Shown here piece by piece: positions 8,849 through 15,993 of a stretch of 64,000 nucleotides of DNA. This DNA comes from a virus: IMG/VR virus record IMGVR_UViG_3300037088_000559, positions 1 to 64,000 of that record; one strand, given 5' to 3'. Under the pieces are notes generated by a model. That model made no database searches. It had not been told where the DNA came from and worked only from the letters and a program-made list of their open reading frames with translations. The position numbers and the translations under genes are program-made. Numbering within the stretch: position 1 is the first letter of the stretch; each line of letters opens with the position of its first letter.

Positions 8849-9094
8849 CTACTTTTTATCGTCGGTAGTGGCCTTTTGGACTTCGGCGATAGTCGAATGT
8901 GTCGAGGAATCCTTCGCCACCATCAAACCCGCGCCCCCGGCCGCAATCGCCACCGCAACTAAAACCGACCGCCAGTCAACGGGTTGGTGATTGCCCCAGG
9001 CCTGGATCGCTGCCACGAAGGCAGGAACGCTTAACAGGAACGTTACGATCCCCGCCAACGTTGTCTTCCAATTTGCTAAGATCGCTTTCCACAT
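8849..9094 (-). CDS. holin-like small membrane protein
   Basis: 81 residues, start preceded by AAGGGGGCAAT. Two hydrophobic segments (TTLAGIVTFLLSVPAFVAAI and SVLVAVAIAAGGAGLMVA) are separated by a short loop, with a charged C-terminal tail (EVQKATTDDKK). Size, two-segment topology and charged tail fit a class II holin or a phage holin-like protein, which would permeabilise the inner membrane. It sits in a cluster of other small membrane proteins next to a lipoprotein. Function is inferred from topology. Confidence 0.65.
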   Translation of the reverse strand: MWKAILANWKTTLAGIVTFLLSVPAFVAAIQAWGNHQPVDWRSVLVAVAIAAGGAGLMVAKDSSTHSTIAEVQKATTDDKK

Positions 9095-9103
9095 ATTGCC
9101 CCC

Positions 9104-9259
9104 TTACCGCGGTAGATGCAGACCACCGAACAGGTAGAGTAGAACGATGACGAGCAGAACGAAACCCAAGCCGCCGCCGCCCCAAGCTGGGCCGCCCCGG
9201 TAGTACCCGAACGTGGGAAGGCCGAACAACAGGATCAAAATAATAATCAAGAGAAGCAT
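9104..9259 (-). CDS. DUF3309-like small membrane protein
   Basis: 51 residues: start ATG 9257-9259 after AAGGAAAA, stop TAA 9104-9106. The protein has MLLLIIILILLFGLPTFGYY, then a glycine-rich loop (GGPAWGGGGLG), then a second hydrophobic segment (FVLLVIVLLYLFGG). This arrangement matches the DUF3309 pattern of two membrane segments around a YYRGGP...WGGG loop. The function of the family is unknown. It starts 4 bases after the upstream stop and its stop overlaps the Shine-Dalgarno of the holin-like gene. Confidence 0.75.
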   Translation of the reverse strand: MLLLIIILILLFGLPTFGYYRGGPAWGGGGLGFVLLVIVLLYLFGGLHLPR

Positions 9260-9262
9260 GGG

Positions 9263-9550
9263 TTATTTTCCTTTCTCTATTCTCGTTACGAGATCATCCA
9301 GAGTCAACCCTGTCTCGCCGGGGGCGACTACCGCCGCCAAGCGATTGATGGCCTGCTGGAGGTGGTCGCCGGTTTTCTCGATGCCCAACTCGGCCAGGCC
9401 GCTCTTGTGCTCGGACCACTTGATGGCTTCCCAGAAAAACTCTCCGGCTATCGTTTTGTCATCGGCATAAAAATGAGTCGCTTTGAACTTCTTCCACAGC
9501 CACTTGAAATACTGTTCGGTATTGATCGGATTGGGGCGAGGCCCGCTCAT
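9263..9550 (-). CDS. hypothetical protein in candidate lysis block
   Basis: 95 residues, soluble, with aromatic-rich helices (YFKWLWKKFKATHFY) and an acidic C-terminal helix (LTLDDLVTRIEKGK). It overlaps the upstream 34-residue gene by ATGA. I recognise no catalytic motif; it is too short for a typical lysozyme and lacks an obvious E-D-T triad or zinc peptidase motif. Confidence 0.6.
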   Translation of the reverse strand: MSGPRPNPINTEQYFKWLWKKFKATHFYADDKTIAGEFFWEAIKWSEHKSGLAELGIEKTGDHLQQAINRLAAVVAPGETGLTLDDLVTRIEKGK

Positions 9551-9651
9551 TTCTTCCCCTTAAACAGCCCCTTGAGCCAATAGTAAGGCGTGGTGACGAT
9601 GATAATAATCGCCGCCACCACGCCCGATCCCGCTTCTTGTTGGTCAGCCAT
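9547..9651 (-). CDS. 34-residue single-membrane-span peptide
   Basis: ATG 9649-9651 with GAGG upstream and TGA 9547-9549 overlapping the next start. The peptide begins MADQQEAGSGVVAAIIIIVT and ends WLKGLFKGKK: an acidic N-terminus, a hydrophobic segment and a basic tail, the usual layout for a tiny N-out phage membrane protein such as an antiholin or pinholin-like peptide. Too short for a family call. Confidence 0.6.
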   Translation of the reverse strand: MADQQEAGSGVVAAIIIIVTTPYYWLKGLFKGKK

Positions 9652-9659
9652 TGTGAACC

Positions 9660-10310
9660 TCACACGCGAACCGGCCCGATGTGATGGGCCAGTTTATGGT
9701 TAACGTGATCCTGTCCGGCTTTGATAGACACCGAGTCCAAACCGCTATCGGCGAGGGCGGCGGTGTAATCGGCCCGTAACTTACTCGCGAGCCCTTTGAG
9801 CTGATCGTCGAGATTCTTCGCCGGTACGTCGTTACCCACGATGTGAGCTTCCAGAGCGGCGGGTACGTTGGGGAGAATCGCCGTCGCCACTTCCTCCAAA
9901 ACCGTCCCGATCAGTGATACGACTTTCAGAATAAGTGATTGCAGCGAGGCGTTGTCGATGTGAGCGGCCGCTTCGAGCTGAGTAAGAGTCTGCTTGACGG
10001 CGGTTACAGCCGCCTGCAACGCGGCGAGTAGCCCCGTGCCTGCCTTGTCCTTCACGTAGTTGTCGTAGGCGGTCTTTAATGCGTTCACGGCGCCTTGAAC
10101 GATATCATCGGCGATCTCTATCGCCGCAACGATCGAGGTGGGGAACTGGGTTTGGATCGTCGCCAGAACCACGTTGACCGATCCCAGTATCGCTAGGATC
10201 GTTTGGGCGAGGGAGTCGAACCCCGAACAGGCGGTTACAGATAAAGCGAGGAGACATATACCAATGAGTAGAAAGGGGATACGGGTAAGTCGATTCTTCG
10301 ATTCGGTCAT
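9660..10310 (-). CDS. phage-encoded lipoprotein
   Basis: 216 residues from ATG 10310, chosen because an AAAGGAGGG site lies just upstream (the frame stays open to 10346). The N-terminus has a basic start, a hydrophobic segment (FLLIGICLLALSVTACSG) and a lipobox SVTAC, so the mature protein should carry lipid on cysteine. The rest is helical and Ala-rich (LLAALQAAVTAVKQTLTQLE) without clear catalytic motifs. It may act at the outer membrane as a superinfection-exclusion lipoprotein or as part of lysis; both are inference. A consensus-like promoter lies directly upstream. Confidence 0.75.
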   Translation of the reverse strand: MTESKNRLTRIPFLLIGICLLALSVTACSGFDSLAQTILAILGSVNVVLATIQTQFPTSIVAAIEIADDIVQGAVNALKTAYDNYVKDKAGTGLLAALQAAVTAVKQTLTQLEAAAHIDNASLQSLILKVVSLIGTVLEEVATAILPNVPAALEAHIVGNDVPAKNLDDQLKGLASKLRADYTAALADSGLDSVSIKAGQDHVNHKLAHHIGPVRV

Positions 10311-10372
10311 AACGATAACCCTCCTTTGTGTGTCTTTGGTTTTCATCAGAACGTTCAGTTCCAGCAGCTACT

Positions 10373-10401
10373 AATATAGCACCGTCCCGCGTGCCGGTCA
10401 A
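10373..10401 (-). promoter_or_regulatory. sigma70-like promoter for lipoprotein/lysis cluster
   Basis: Reading leftward, TTGACC (10396-10401) and TATATT (10373-10378) are separated by exactly 17 bases. The predicted start of transcription is near 10366, about 55 bases before the lipoprotein ATG. The -35 box overlaps the end of the upstream membrane-protein gene, so the lysis block can be expressed apart from the replication genes. Confidence 0.7.
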
Positions 10402-10589
10402 GCGGGTTTTAGCGGGTCGGTGATCCACAACCACAGCACGAGGACCATCCCCGCGGCGAGTAATCCCCACCCGGGGCTCGCTTTGCTACAGGCATAATAC
10501 GCGGCGAATGCGGCGATAACACCGGCGAAGGTAACGAAGAACGGGCGCAAACGATGGAAGAGACGATCAAAACGGGCTCGTACGCTCAT
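10398..10589 (-). CDS. small membrane protein, two segments
   Basis: 63 residues from ATG 10589, set by the AAGGAGG site 9 bases upstream. A basic N-terminus (MSVRARFDRLFHRLRP) is followed by two hydrophobic segments (FFVTFAGVIAAFAAYYA and GWGLLAAGMVLVLWLWI). Possibly a holin or antiholin partner of the cluster to its left. It starts just after the stop of the nucleotidase gene. Confidence 0.65.
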   Translation of the reverse strand: MSVRARFDRLFHRLRPFFVTFAGVIAAFAAYYACSKASPGWGLLAAGMVLVLWLWITDPLKPA

Positions 10590-10593
10590 AGGC

Positions 10594-11193
10594 TTAACCT
10601 CCTTCACGCTTTAGGAACCCGCGTAGGGACGGGACGCGGTAATCCTCGAAGTCGGTCGTAACGCGGTTCCACGGCTGATCGAGGAGATAGGCGTTAACTC
10701 CGGCGTTCCGTAGATCATAAACCGTCTCCAAGTTATCGTCGATGATCGCCGAGAACTTCAGCGTTACGGCGATCAGAGTCTTATCCTCCATACGATCCAC
10801 GACGATCACATTCGCGTTCGGTATCCCCTGGCCACGCAGCCATGCGCACGTTTGATATTGCGCCGATTCTCCGCCGGTTGCGAAACGCGAGGTTAGAAAG
10901 TAAACCTCGCGGCTCCAGGGGGCGGACGACTTCGTGAGATATTCGCGTAAATCCAAGACGTTATCGCGGTAGGCGTCCAATCGTAACCAGAACGATGGCG
11001 TATCGCGTACCTTGCCCCACGCGCCGCGATACTCATCGGGGGTAACATCGAGGCTCTCTTCAACGAACGCGTTCCAACTTGACGGCTGGTAGCCGAGGGG
11101 GATCGCGCCGGGGTGGATATCGTTAAGAATACGCGCGAAGCCTTCGACGAATCGCGCGAGGATACCGTCAATGTCGATTGCCAGGCGCACCAT
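10594..11193 (-). CDS. HAD-superfamily 5'-nucleotidase-like hydrolase
   Basis: 199 residues from ATG 11193, chosen for the GGGAGG site 9 bases upstream. HAD motif I is LAIDIDG (Asp7 and Asp9), motif II is FLTSR in the middle and the acidic motif IV is AIIDDN, in the expected order. The closest well-known type is the 5'(3')-deoxyribonucleotidase group, which removes phosphate from deoxynucleoside monophosphates. This would fit a phage nucleotide-pool role beside a MazG-like gene, but polynucleotide phosphatase activity is another possibility. Confidence 0.7.
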   Translation of the reverse strand: MVRLAIDIDGILARFVEGFARILNDIHPGAIPLGYQPSSWNAFVEESLDVTPDEYRGAWGKVRDTPSFWLRLDAYRDNVLDLREYLTKSSAPWSREVYFLTSRFATGGESAQYQTCAWLRGQGIPNANVIVVDRMEDKTLIAVTLKFSAIIDDNLETVYDLRNAGVNAYLLDQPWNRVTTDFEDYRVPSLRGFLKREGG

Positions 11194-11422
11194 ATTTGAA
11201 TCCTCCCTCAAGCAAAGCATTCCGCGCCGTCATCAGATACACGAGCTGATCCACGGCCTCTTTACTCCCCTCCTCAATCAGAGCAAGGGGCGACAACTCA
11301 AACAGGTTCCCGCCATGCTCCTCTTGCTCGTGGCGGTACTTCGCGTCCATGATTGCGCCGGTTTCCTTGATGAGTTGGTGCAGATGTGCCTCTTGCGCGT
11401 TGGTCATTGTTGATGTAGCCAT
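11168..11422 (-). CDS. MazG-like nucleotide pyrophosphohydrolase-related protein
   Basis: 84 residues, start supported by AAAGGAGGCG. The central part (KYRHEQEEHGGNLFELSPL then EEGSKEAVDQLVYLMT) resembles small phage MazG-like proteins in which an EExxxEAxD helix binds magnesium. If active, it would hydrolyse nucleoside triphosphates and clean the pool. Its first 125 bases overlap the previous gene in another frame, and its end overlaps the HAD gene start. Confidence 0.6.
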   Translation of the reverse strand: MATSTMTNAQEAHLHQLIKETGAIMDAKYRHEQEEHGGNLFELSPLALIEEGSKEAVDQLVYLMTARNALLEGGFKYGAPGNRH

Positions 11423-11690
11423 GAATCGCCTCCTTTACGTTGTCGGTCGCCAACCCGGCGAGCGTGCAAACCTCGTCGAGCCGCTCGTCATCCTCGTCCC
11501 CGGTGAGCCAGTCCAAAGCGTGGGCTTTGATCGCCCGGGCCTCGCGGGCGCTGCCATGCCCACGGAGATCTTTACCGAGGACATCGTATACAGCACGTAG
11601 GAGAGTAGCCCGCGCCAGATTCGTATGGGCGTCTTCGCTGGGGACGCTTAGAAACTGTCCGAGGCGCGCGAGGGTCCATAAGGTAGGCAC
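11298..11690 (-). CDS. hypothetical protein, long overlap with next gene
   Basis: About 130 residues if started at GTG 11690, which follows an AAGGAG site and a predicted promoter; an in-frame ATG at 11729 lies upstream of the predicted transcription start. The N-terminal 90 residues look real (helical, acidic DEDDERLDEVCTLAG), whereas the last 40 residues (Arg/Gly/Pro-rich) lie in the shadow of the MazG-like gene. The real end may be affected by a frameshift, or the two genes truly overlap by 125 bases. Confidence 0.5.
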   Translation of the reverse strand: MPTLWTLARLGQFLSVPSEDAHTNLARATLLRAVYDVLGKDLRGHGSAREARAIKAHALDWLTGDEDDERLDEVCTLAGLATDNVKEAIHGYINNDQRARGTSAPTHQGNRRNHGREVPPRARGAWREPV

Positions 11691-11719
11691 GTTTGGATAG
11701 GGCTCCTTTAAGTGGTGGT

Positions 11720-11748
11720 AGAGTAACATAACGGGGCGGAGAGGTCAA
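11720..11748 (-). promoter_or_regulatory. sigma70-like promoter upstream of nucleotide-metabolism genes
   Basis: Leftward TTGACC (11743-11748), 17-base spacer, TACTCT (11720-11725). The sequence after it (CACTTAAAGGAG) is nearly the same as the stretch downstream of the promoter at 37156-37184, so both seem to belong to one phage promoter family. It makes ATG 11729 an unlikely start for the gene below. Confidence 0.6.
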
Positions 11749-11755
11749 GAGTGAT

Positions 11756-12238
11756 CTAACCGCGCATGTCCCATACAATCCCGTCGATACTGCTGGCAAT
11801 AAGGATATTCACGTTCGCGCCTCCAAAGGCCACAAGGATCGAATCCGCGACATTCCCTGCGACGGGTTTCCGGGTTTCGGGATGGATAAAAGCGATCCGG
11901 CCTTTCACAAATAGAATCCCCGCGCAATGGGCAAGAACAATCTCGTGAAACCATTTCGAGCCTAGACGCGGGATGATTAACGCGATGCCATTTCCGTGCT
12001 CAGCGAGGCGTTTTAGCCAGAGAAGCGCCTGCGTCCCGTAAGGCGGATTTAACCATACGCGCCCTCTCCATTCACGCGATAGACCGTTTTCGCAATAGCC
12101 AACTTTTGCGCAACGGGTCGGATACTTCCGGCTGGCGGCAGGATCGAGGTCAAATAGGCCAAGCGCGTCAAGAATTGACTTTGGTGTTTCCCAATCATCG
12201 CGGGTAATCGCACCACGAGAATTGAATTGTTGGCTCAT
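11756..12238 (-). CDS. phage N6-adenine DNA methyltransferase (Dam-like)
   Basis: 160 residues from ATG 12238, which overlaps the polymerase stop (ATGA). The motifs DDWETPKSILDAL, FDLDPAA and WLNPPYG (NPPY at about residues 64-67) are those of the phage DNA N-6-adenine-methyltransferase family (PF05869). The enzyme transfers methyl from S-adenosylmethionine to adenine in DNA. Placement directly after DNA polymerase suggests methylation soon after replication, to evade restriction. Length is normal for this compact family. Confidence 0.85.
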   Translation of the reverse strand: MSQQFNSRGAITRDDWETPKSILDALGLFDLDPAASRKYPTRCAKVGYCENGLSREWRGRVWLNPPYGTQALLWLKRLAEHGNGIALIIPRLGSKWFHEIVLAHCAGILFVKGRIAFIHPETRKPVAGNVADSILVAFGGANVNILIASSIDGIVWDMRG

Positions 12239-14211
12239 CGTAACCATTTACCTCCCTTATACACCGTCTCGATCTCCCCCAGGTTCTTCCCCGACCAGGC
12301 GATCTCCACCGGACAGTGGAAACCCGGCATCTCGGGCATGTCGATATCCTCCTGATATTCGCGGACCCACGCACAAGCGCGTTTCACCGGGATCGAACGC
12401 GGGACGTTATACAAGATCAGATCGTGAACCTGCAGCGTCACCAGTACCTTCGCGTGCTGGCGGGCGCGTAGCATCGCGAGCTTCGTAAGGTGGGCGACTG
12501 GCTGCTGGCCGTAGCACGCCGCGGCGATCTTCAGGCGATCCGTCGGCTCACCGAAGCTCAACCCATAGTAGCCGTTGGGTGGGCGGAAAGCCCCGTCGTT
12601 CTCGATCTGGCGCGTGATTCGCCGGTGGACCTTATGTACCCCCGGATAAGCGTCGAAGTAAGCCCGTTGCATCGCCAACACCGCCGCGCGATTCTCCAAC
12701 GTCGCTTTGCCGAACAGCCGCTGGGCCAAGTTAATCGCCGTAAACGTCACGATCTGACCCTCGAAGGTCCAATCACGGTAAACGATCCGCGCCCCCGCAT
12801 CGATCTCCTGGCGTATCTTCCAGCTTTGTAACTGGCTTGGGTCGATGAGCGACAGGCCTTCAAGATTGTTGGCCCCGTGAGTTACGCTCTTAGCCGCCTC
12901 GCGCGCGTTCCCCCTTTGGATCGCGAGCCTATCGGTATCTTTAATCCCCATGCGCTCGGCTGTAGCCTTGTGGAAATCACCGATAGGAAGCGGGTGGCCC
13001 CCCTGATAGAGGTAATTGTTCCCCTCGGCATTACTATAATCGGCCGCGACTAGGTAATGGCCGGGGTAGGGGACGATGCACTTGGGGACGTCCTTTGCCC
13101 CCCAGCCGCGCGTGGCCTTCGTCCCGGCGTCGTCCACGCGGCGCTTCATAAGATTCTGGAGGTTGGGAGACGTACATTGTAAGCGGGCGGTTGAGGTAAA
13201 CGGCCCGAGGCGCGGGTGTACGTAATCGCCGCCATCAACGTACCCGTCGTACTCACCCGTCTTGTCATTCCAAACACGATCCGCGAACCACGAGTCTATC
13301 CCCTTGCCAAGATCCTTGCATTCGAGGGCGCGGTGGAGATCGGGATCGTCGTATGTACCGCACGCCTCCCGTACGGTCTCCTCCTGCCAGTCGTCGAGGT
13401 GGATACCACGCGCATGAAAGTAAGCTAACGCCGCCTTGGGCGATCTGACGTTGAACGGCGACTTTTCCTCCAGCGCCGTTTTCTCCCGCGCGAAGGTTGT
13501 ACGCATTTCGCTGATACGTTTACGATCTACGTGTACCCCACGAGTCTGGATCTCGTATAAGAAGTCCATAAGCTCGACGTGCAGGGGGTACAAGTGAGAA
13601 ACGCGGCGCGTCTCCATATGGCGGTGCAGACCAGGCAAAGCGAACAAAGTCTCGAACGCGTCGAGGCCGTTGTACCAGTAAGGAGCGTGCTCGGGACAGG
13701 GGCGGTTTACACACCACGTTTTACCGGGGCAAACTTTGTGGTCGGGGAACGAGGTGTATAAGCTCAACATCGTCCACATATTCATAAACCCGCGGCCCTT
13801 GTAATCCGAATCGGAATCGGAGATCTTACCTTCACTCTTACAAGCCCACATATTCGTGAGCCAGTATAAAAGAATCGTATCGTCGATCTTCTCGTACGGT
13901 AATGCGATCCTTAACTTATCGAGGATAGGCTTCTCCGCCTGGGTGAGGTTATGCCCGCAGATACGCCCCGGTCGCTCAATAAACTCACGGAGATACGGGG
14001 CGCCTGCGTCGAACGGCGCGGATACGGCGATTTGGGGGGACGCGAATCCTATGATCGTGGGCTCGCCTGTCTTGACGTTCCACTCGAAGTCAAGTCCGCG
14101 TTGAGGCGAGGCGAACGTCTTGGGGATATCCGCGGGGTTCGTCGAGACAGGCGGGTAGGCGCGTAGGGGGCGGAACGTCGGGCGCGCGGCTTGGGCGAGG
14201 ACGTTAGCCAT
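12235..14211 (-). CDS. family A DNA polymerase
   Basis: 658 residues from ATG 14211 (GGAGTTGAAA site). Residues about 38-180 hold a 3'-5' exonuclease-like domain: LDFEW (exo I) and YNGLDAFETL (exo III) are clear, exo II (GHNLTQAEKP) is atypical. The polymerase domain has motif A ADYSNAEG (Asp about 391), motif B REAAKSVTHGANNLEG (His where Phe or Tyr is usual) and motif C QVHDLIL (Asp about 597), where the usual VHDE glutamate is Leu. Both metal-binding aspartates are present, so activity is expected. There is no 5'-nuclease domain, as in T7-type enzymes. It is surrounded by methyltransferase and helicase genes. Confidence 0.9.
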   Translation of the reverse strand: MANVLAQAARPTFRPLRAYPPVSTNPADIPKTFASPQRGLDFEWNVKTGEPTIIGFASPQIAVSAPFDAGAPYLREFIERPGRICGHNLTQAEKPILDKLRIALPYEKIDDTILLYWLTNMWACKSEGKISDSDSDYKGRGFMNMWTMLSLYTSFPDHKVCPGKTWCVNRPCPEHAPYWYNGLDAFETLFALPGLHRHMETRRVSHLYPLHVELMDFLYEIQTRGVHVDRKRISEMRTTFAREKTALEEKSPFNVRSPKAALAYFHARGIHLDDWQEETVREACGTYDDPDLHRALECKDLGKGIDSWFADRVWNDKTGEYDGYVDGGDYVHPRLGPFTSTARLQCTSPNLQNLMKRRVDDAGTKATRGWGAKDVPKCIVPYPGHYLVAADYSNAEGNNYLYQGGHPLPIGDFHKATAERMGIKDTDRLAIQRGNAREAAKSVTHGANNLEGLSLIDPSQLQSWKIRQEIDAGARIVYRDWTFEGQIVTFTAINLAQRLFGKATLENRAAVLAMQRAYFDAYPGVHKVHRRITRQIENDGAFRPPNGYYGLSFGEPTDRLKIAAACYGQQPVAHLTKLAMLRARQHAKVLVTLQVHDLILYNVPRSIPVKRACAWVREYQEDIDMPEMPGFHCPVEIAWSGKNLGEIETVYKGGKWLR

Positions 14212-14572
14212 TTTCAACTCCATCGTGCGCATCAAGGATAATCTGGCGGGCAGAGATCCAGGCGGCGATTCCGTAAGAGGGCTCCATAGAGGACACGCGA
14301 TTATAAACATTGAGCAGAAAAGAGCGGGCTACCTTTTTCTCTGCCCATTTCTGTAGAATCGTCCTCTCCTCGCACGGGCCTAGGTCACGGATCGCCTCGT
14401 GTAAGGTAAAGATCGCGTAGGGAGTCCGTATCGAAGTATCCGATGGATTCCCCCGGCAGGGGATAATCTGTCCGGGTTTGGACTTGGCGATAGCAAGGGG
14501 ATCAATCCGCGTCGCATCCACCAGGAGAAGGCGCCCCTGCCACTCGATTTGTACCCAATCGTCAGTTGCCAT
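14204..14572 (-). CDS. hypothetical protein upstream of DNA polymerase
   Basis: 122 residues from ATG 14572, set by an AAGGAGATT site; the frame is open further upstream but there overlaps the methyltransferase fusion. It begins MATDDWVQIEWQGRLLLVDA, looks mixed alpha/beta, and has no recognised motif. Its stop overlaps the polymerase start by 8 bases, so the pair is likely cotranslated; a polymerase accessory role is possible but unproven. Confidence 0.65.
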   Translation of the reverse strand: MATDDWVQIEWQGRLLLVDATRIDPLAIAKSKPGQIIPCRGNPSDTSIRTPYAIFTLHEAIRDLGPCEERTILQKWAEKKVARSFLLNVYNRVSSMEPSYGIAAWISARQIILDAHDGVENG

Positions 14573-15782
14573 TGGGGGGAATCTCCTTCTGCGTTGCCAC
14601 GCCGGGAACCTGCCCGCGCACGGACCTCTCGTATTCCTGCGCCAGCACCGTCGAGAGTAATGTTGTCCCTTTGCAGACCTGGCACGTCTCGCCCTCACGC
14701 ATCACTTTACCCGCGCACACCGGGCACACCGCTAACTCGCCGTTTTGCAGTTTCTCCATTACGAACGCCAGACGCGATAAGTAGTTGGCGAATGAAGCGA
14801 CGGTCATCGATAATGATAGACCTTCACCCTTGACGAATTCACCGAGCTTCTCCTGTACTCGGCGCGTCTCCTTATCGAATCCCTCGGGGGTACGGTGCTC
14901 GACTTCGTATAGGACGGCCCCCTCGACGTGCCGACGTAGGCGCGCCCAGGTACGGTCCTGCTCGGCGCGGGCTTTGGCGATACGCTTACGTTCGGCGGCT
15001 TTAAGGCGCCCCGCTTGCTGGCGCAGCTCCTTACGGGATAGCGGGCGCTTATTTACTTCTTCAAGATTGATCTTAGGTGCCTTTTCTGTGTTCATCGTGA
15101 ACCTCCTCAAACATAAACAGGCGTTCGATTCTCGGGTCCTTGTTTCCAGTGGCGTCCCCATATCCGTTCGTGTGGGGAACTCTGCGATTAAAACTGCATC
15201 AACCGGAGCCTTGTACTCGGAGACGACTACGGTATTCATCCGCGACCATTGCCGAACGATACTCCAGAATGTCTCGTTATCGAATTGGTGTGTATATCCC
15301 GTGGCTCCGGCATACGGCGGATCACAGTAGACAAAGCACCCGCGTAGTTTGATCGTTCGATAATCAGCGCAGCGAAAGTGAACATTCCGCAGATAGCGGA
15401 TTTTCTTTAGCAGCGAGTTTCGGGCATTGCTCGTGTAGTTTCTATCACTCTTTGGGTCTCGCGCATATCCTCCAAAGAACTTCCCACTGAATGAACACCC
15501 AAAACCAATGAAACCACGCAGCGCAGAGGGAGGCTCCGTCCGTATCCGTGCGTATTCTTCCTCGGAAACAACTTCTGGAGGAACCCACCCGCGCTGCAAC
15601 GCCTGCCACAGCATAATTAAATCGGGGTGAACATCAGAAGCGTAACGTGGGTCGTCCATACGCTGGGTAATCCAGCACGCCCCGCAGAAAGGCTCGACGA
15701 AGATCTGCCCGGGCTTACGGAGGCGCGAGAGAACCTCGCTGATTCGCGCCGCCGTTCTAGCTTTTCCTCCGAGATAGTGCAT
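14562..15782 (-). CDS. D12-class adenine methyltransferase fused in frame to a zinc-finger protein
   Basis: 406 residues from ATG 15782 (AAGGAG site; a TTG 15 bases upstream is possible). Residues 1-230 are a D12 (Dam-like) N6-adenine methyltransferase: YLGGK at 3-7, VEPFCGA at 29-35 and catalytic DPPY at 154-157. Residues 230-406 are helical and charged with a CPVCAGKV...CQVCKG four-cysteine zinc site near the end. The junction contains GAGGAGG eight bases before an in-frame ATG at 15095, so the C-terminal 177 residues may also be made alone. Either a true fusion or two genes that lost the stop between them. Confidence 0.8.
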   Translation of the reverse strand: MHYLGGKARTAARISEVLSRLRKPGQIFVEPFCGACWITQRMDDPRYASDVHPDLIMLWQALQRGWVPPEVVSEEEYARIRTEPPSALRGFIGFGCSFSGKFFGGYARDPKSDRNYTSNARNSLLKKIRYLRNVHFRCADYRTIKLRGCFVYCDPPYAGATGYTHQFDNETFWSIVRQWSRMNTVVVSEYKAPVDAVLIAEFPTRTDMGTPLETRTRESNACLCLRRFTMNTEKAPKINLEEVNKRPLSRKELRQQAGRLKAAERKRIAKARAEQDRTWARLRRHVEGAVLYEVEHRTPEGFDKETRRVQEKLGEFVKGEGLSLSMTVASFANYLSRLAFVMEKLQNGELAVCPVCAGKVMREGETCQVCKGTTLLSTVLAQEYERSVRGQVPGVATQKEIPPNGN

Positions 15783-15993
15783 CCCGCTCCTTATCAATCA
15801 CCGCACACAGCCTCTCGAATCGTCCGATATGTAGATCGCGTAACCGTGTCAACATCTCCACCGTCACCCGCCGAACACTCTCCGAGCAGGGTGGCGATAC
15901 CCCCGGCCGCTGCCACTCGGCGTCCAGAAGAAGATCGTCGAGCCAGTGGGCCAGCCGCCGACGAAGATCGTTTCGATTTAGCCATCGTAGCAT
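15757..15993 (-). CDS. small basic helical protein overlapping the UDG-like gene
   Basis: 78 residues: MLRWLNRNDLRRRLAHWLDD onward, helical and charged with a normal composition. GAGG lies 8 bases before the ATG. It overlaps the C-terminal 200 bases of the UDG-like gene in another frame and runs past the start of the methyltransferase gene. Because the other frame here is low-complexity Ser/Ala/Arg/Gly, I think this frame is the one under protein selection. Confidence 0.55.
   Translation of the reverse strand: MLRWLNRNDLRRRLAHWLDDLLLDAEWQRPGVSPPCSESVRRVTVEMLTRLRDLHIGRFERLCAVIDKERDALSRRKS

Noticed and set aside
8615-8962. 115-residue plus-strand frame
   Set aside because: Runs antisense through three small coupled leftward genes that have ribosome sites and a zinc-finger or membrane pattern.
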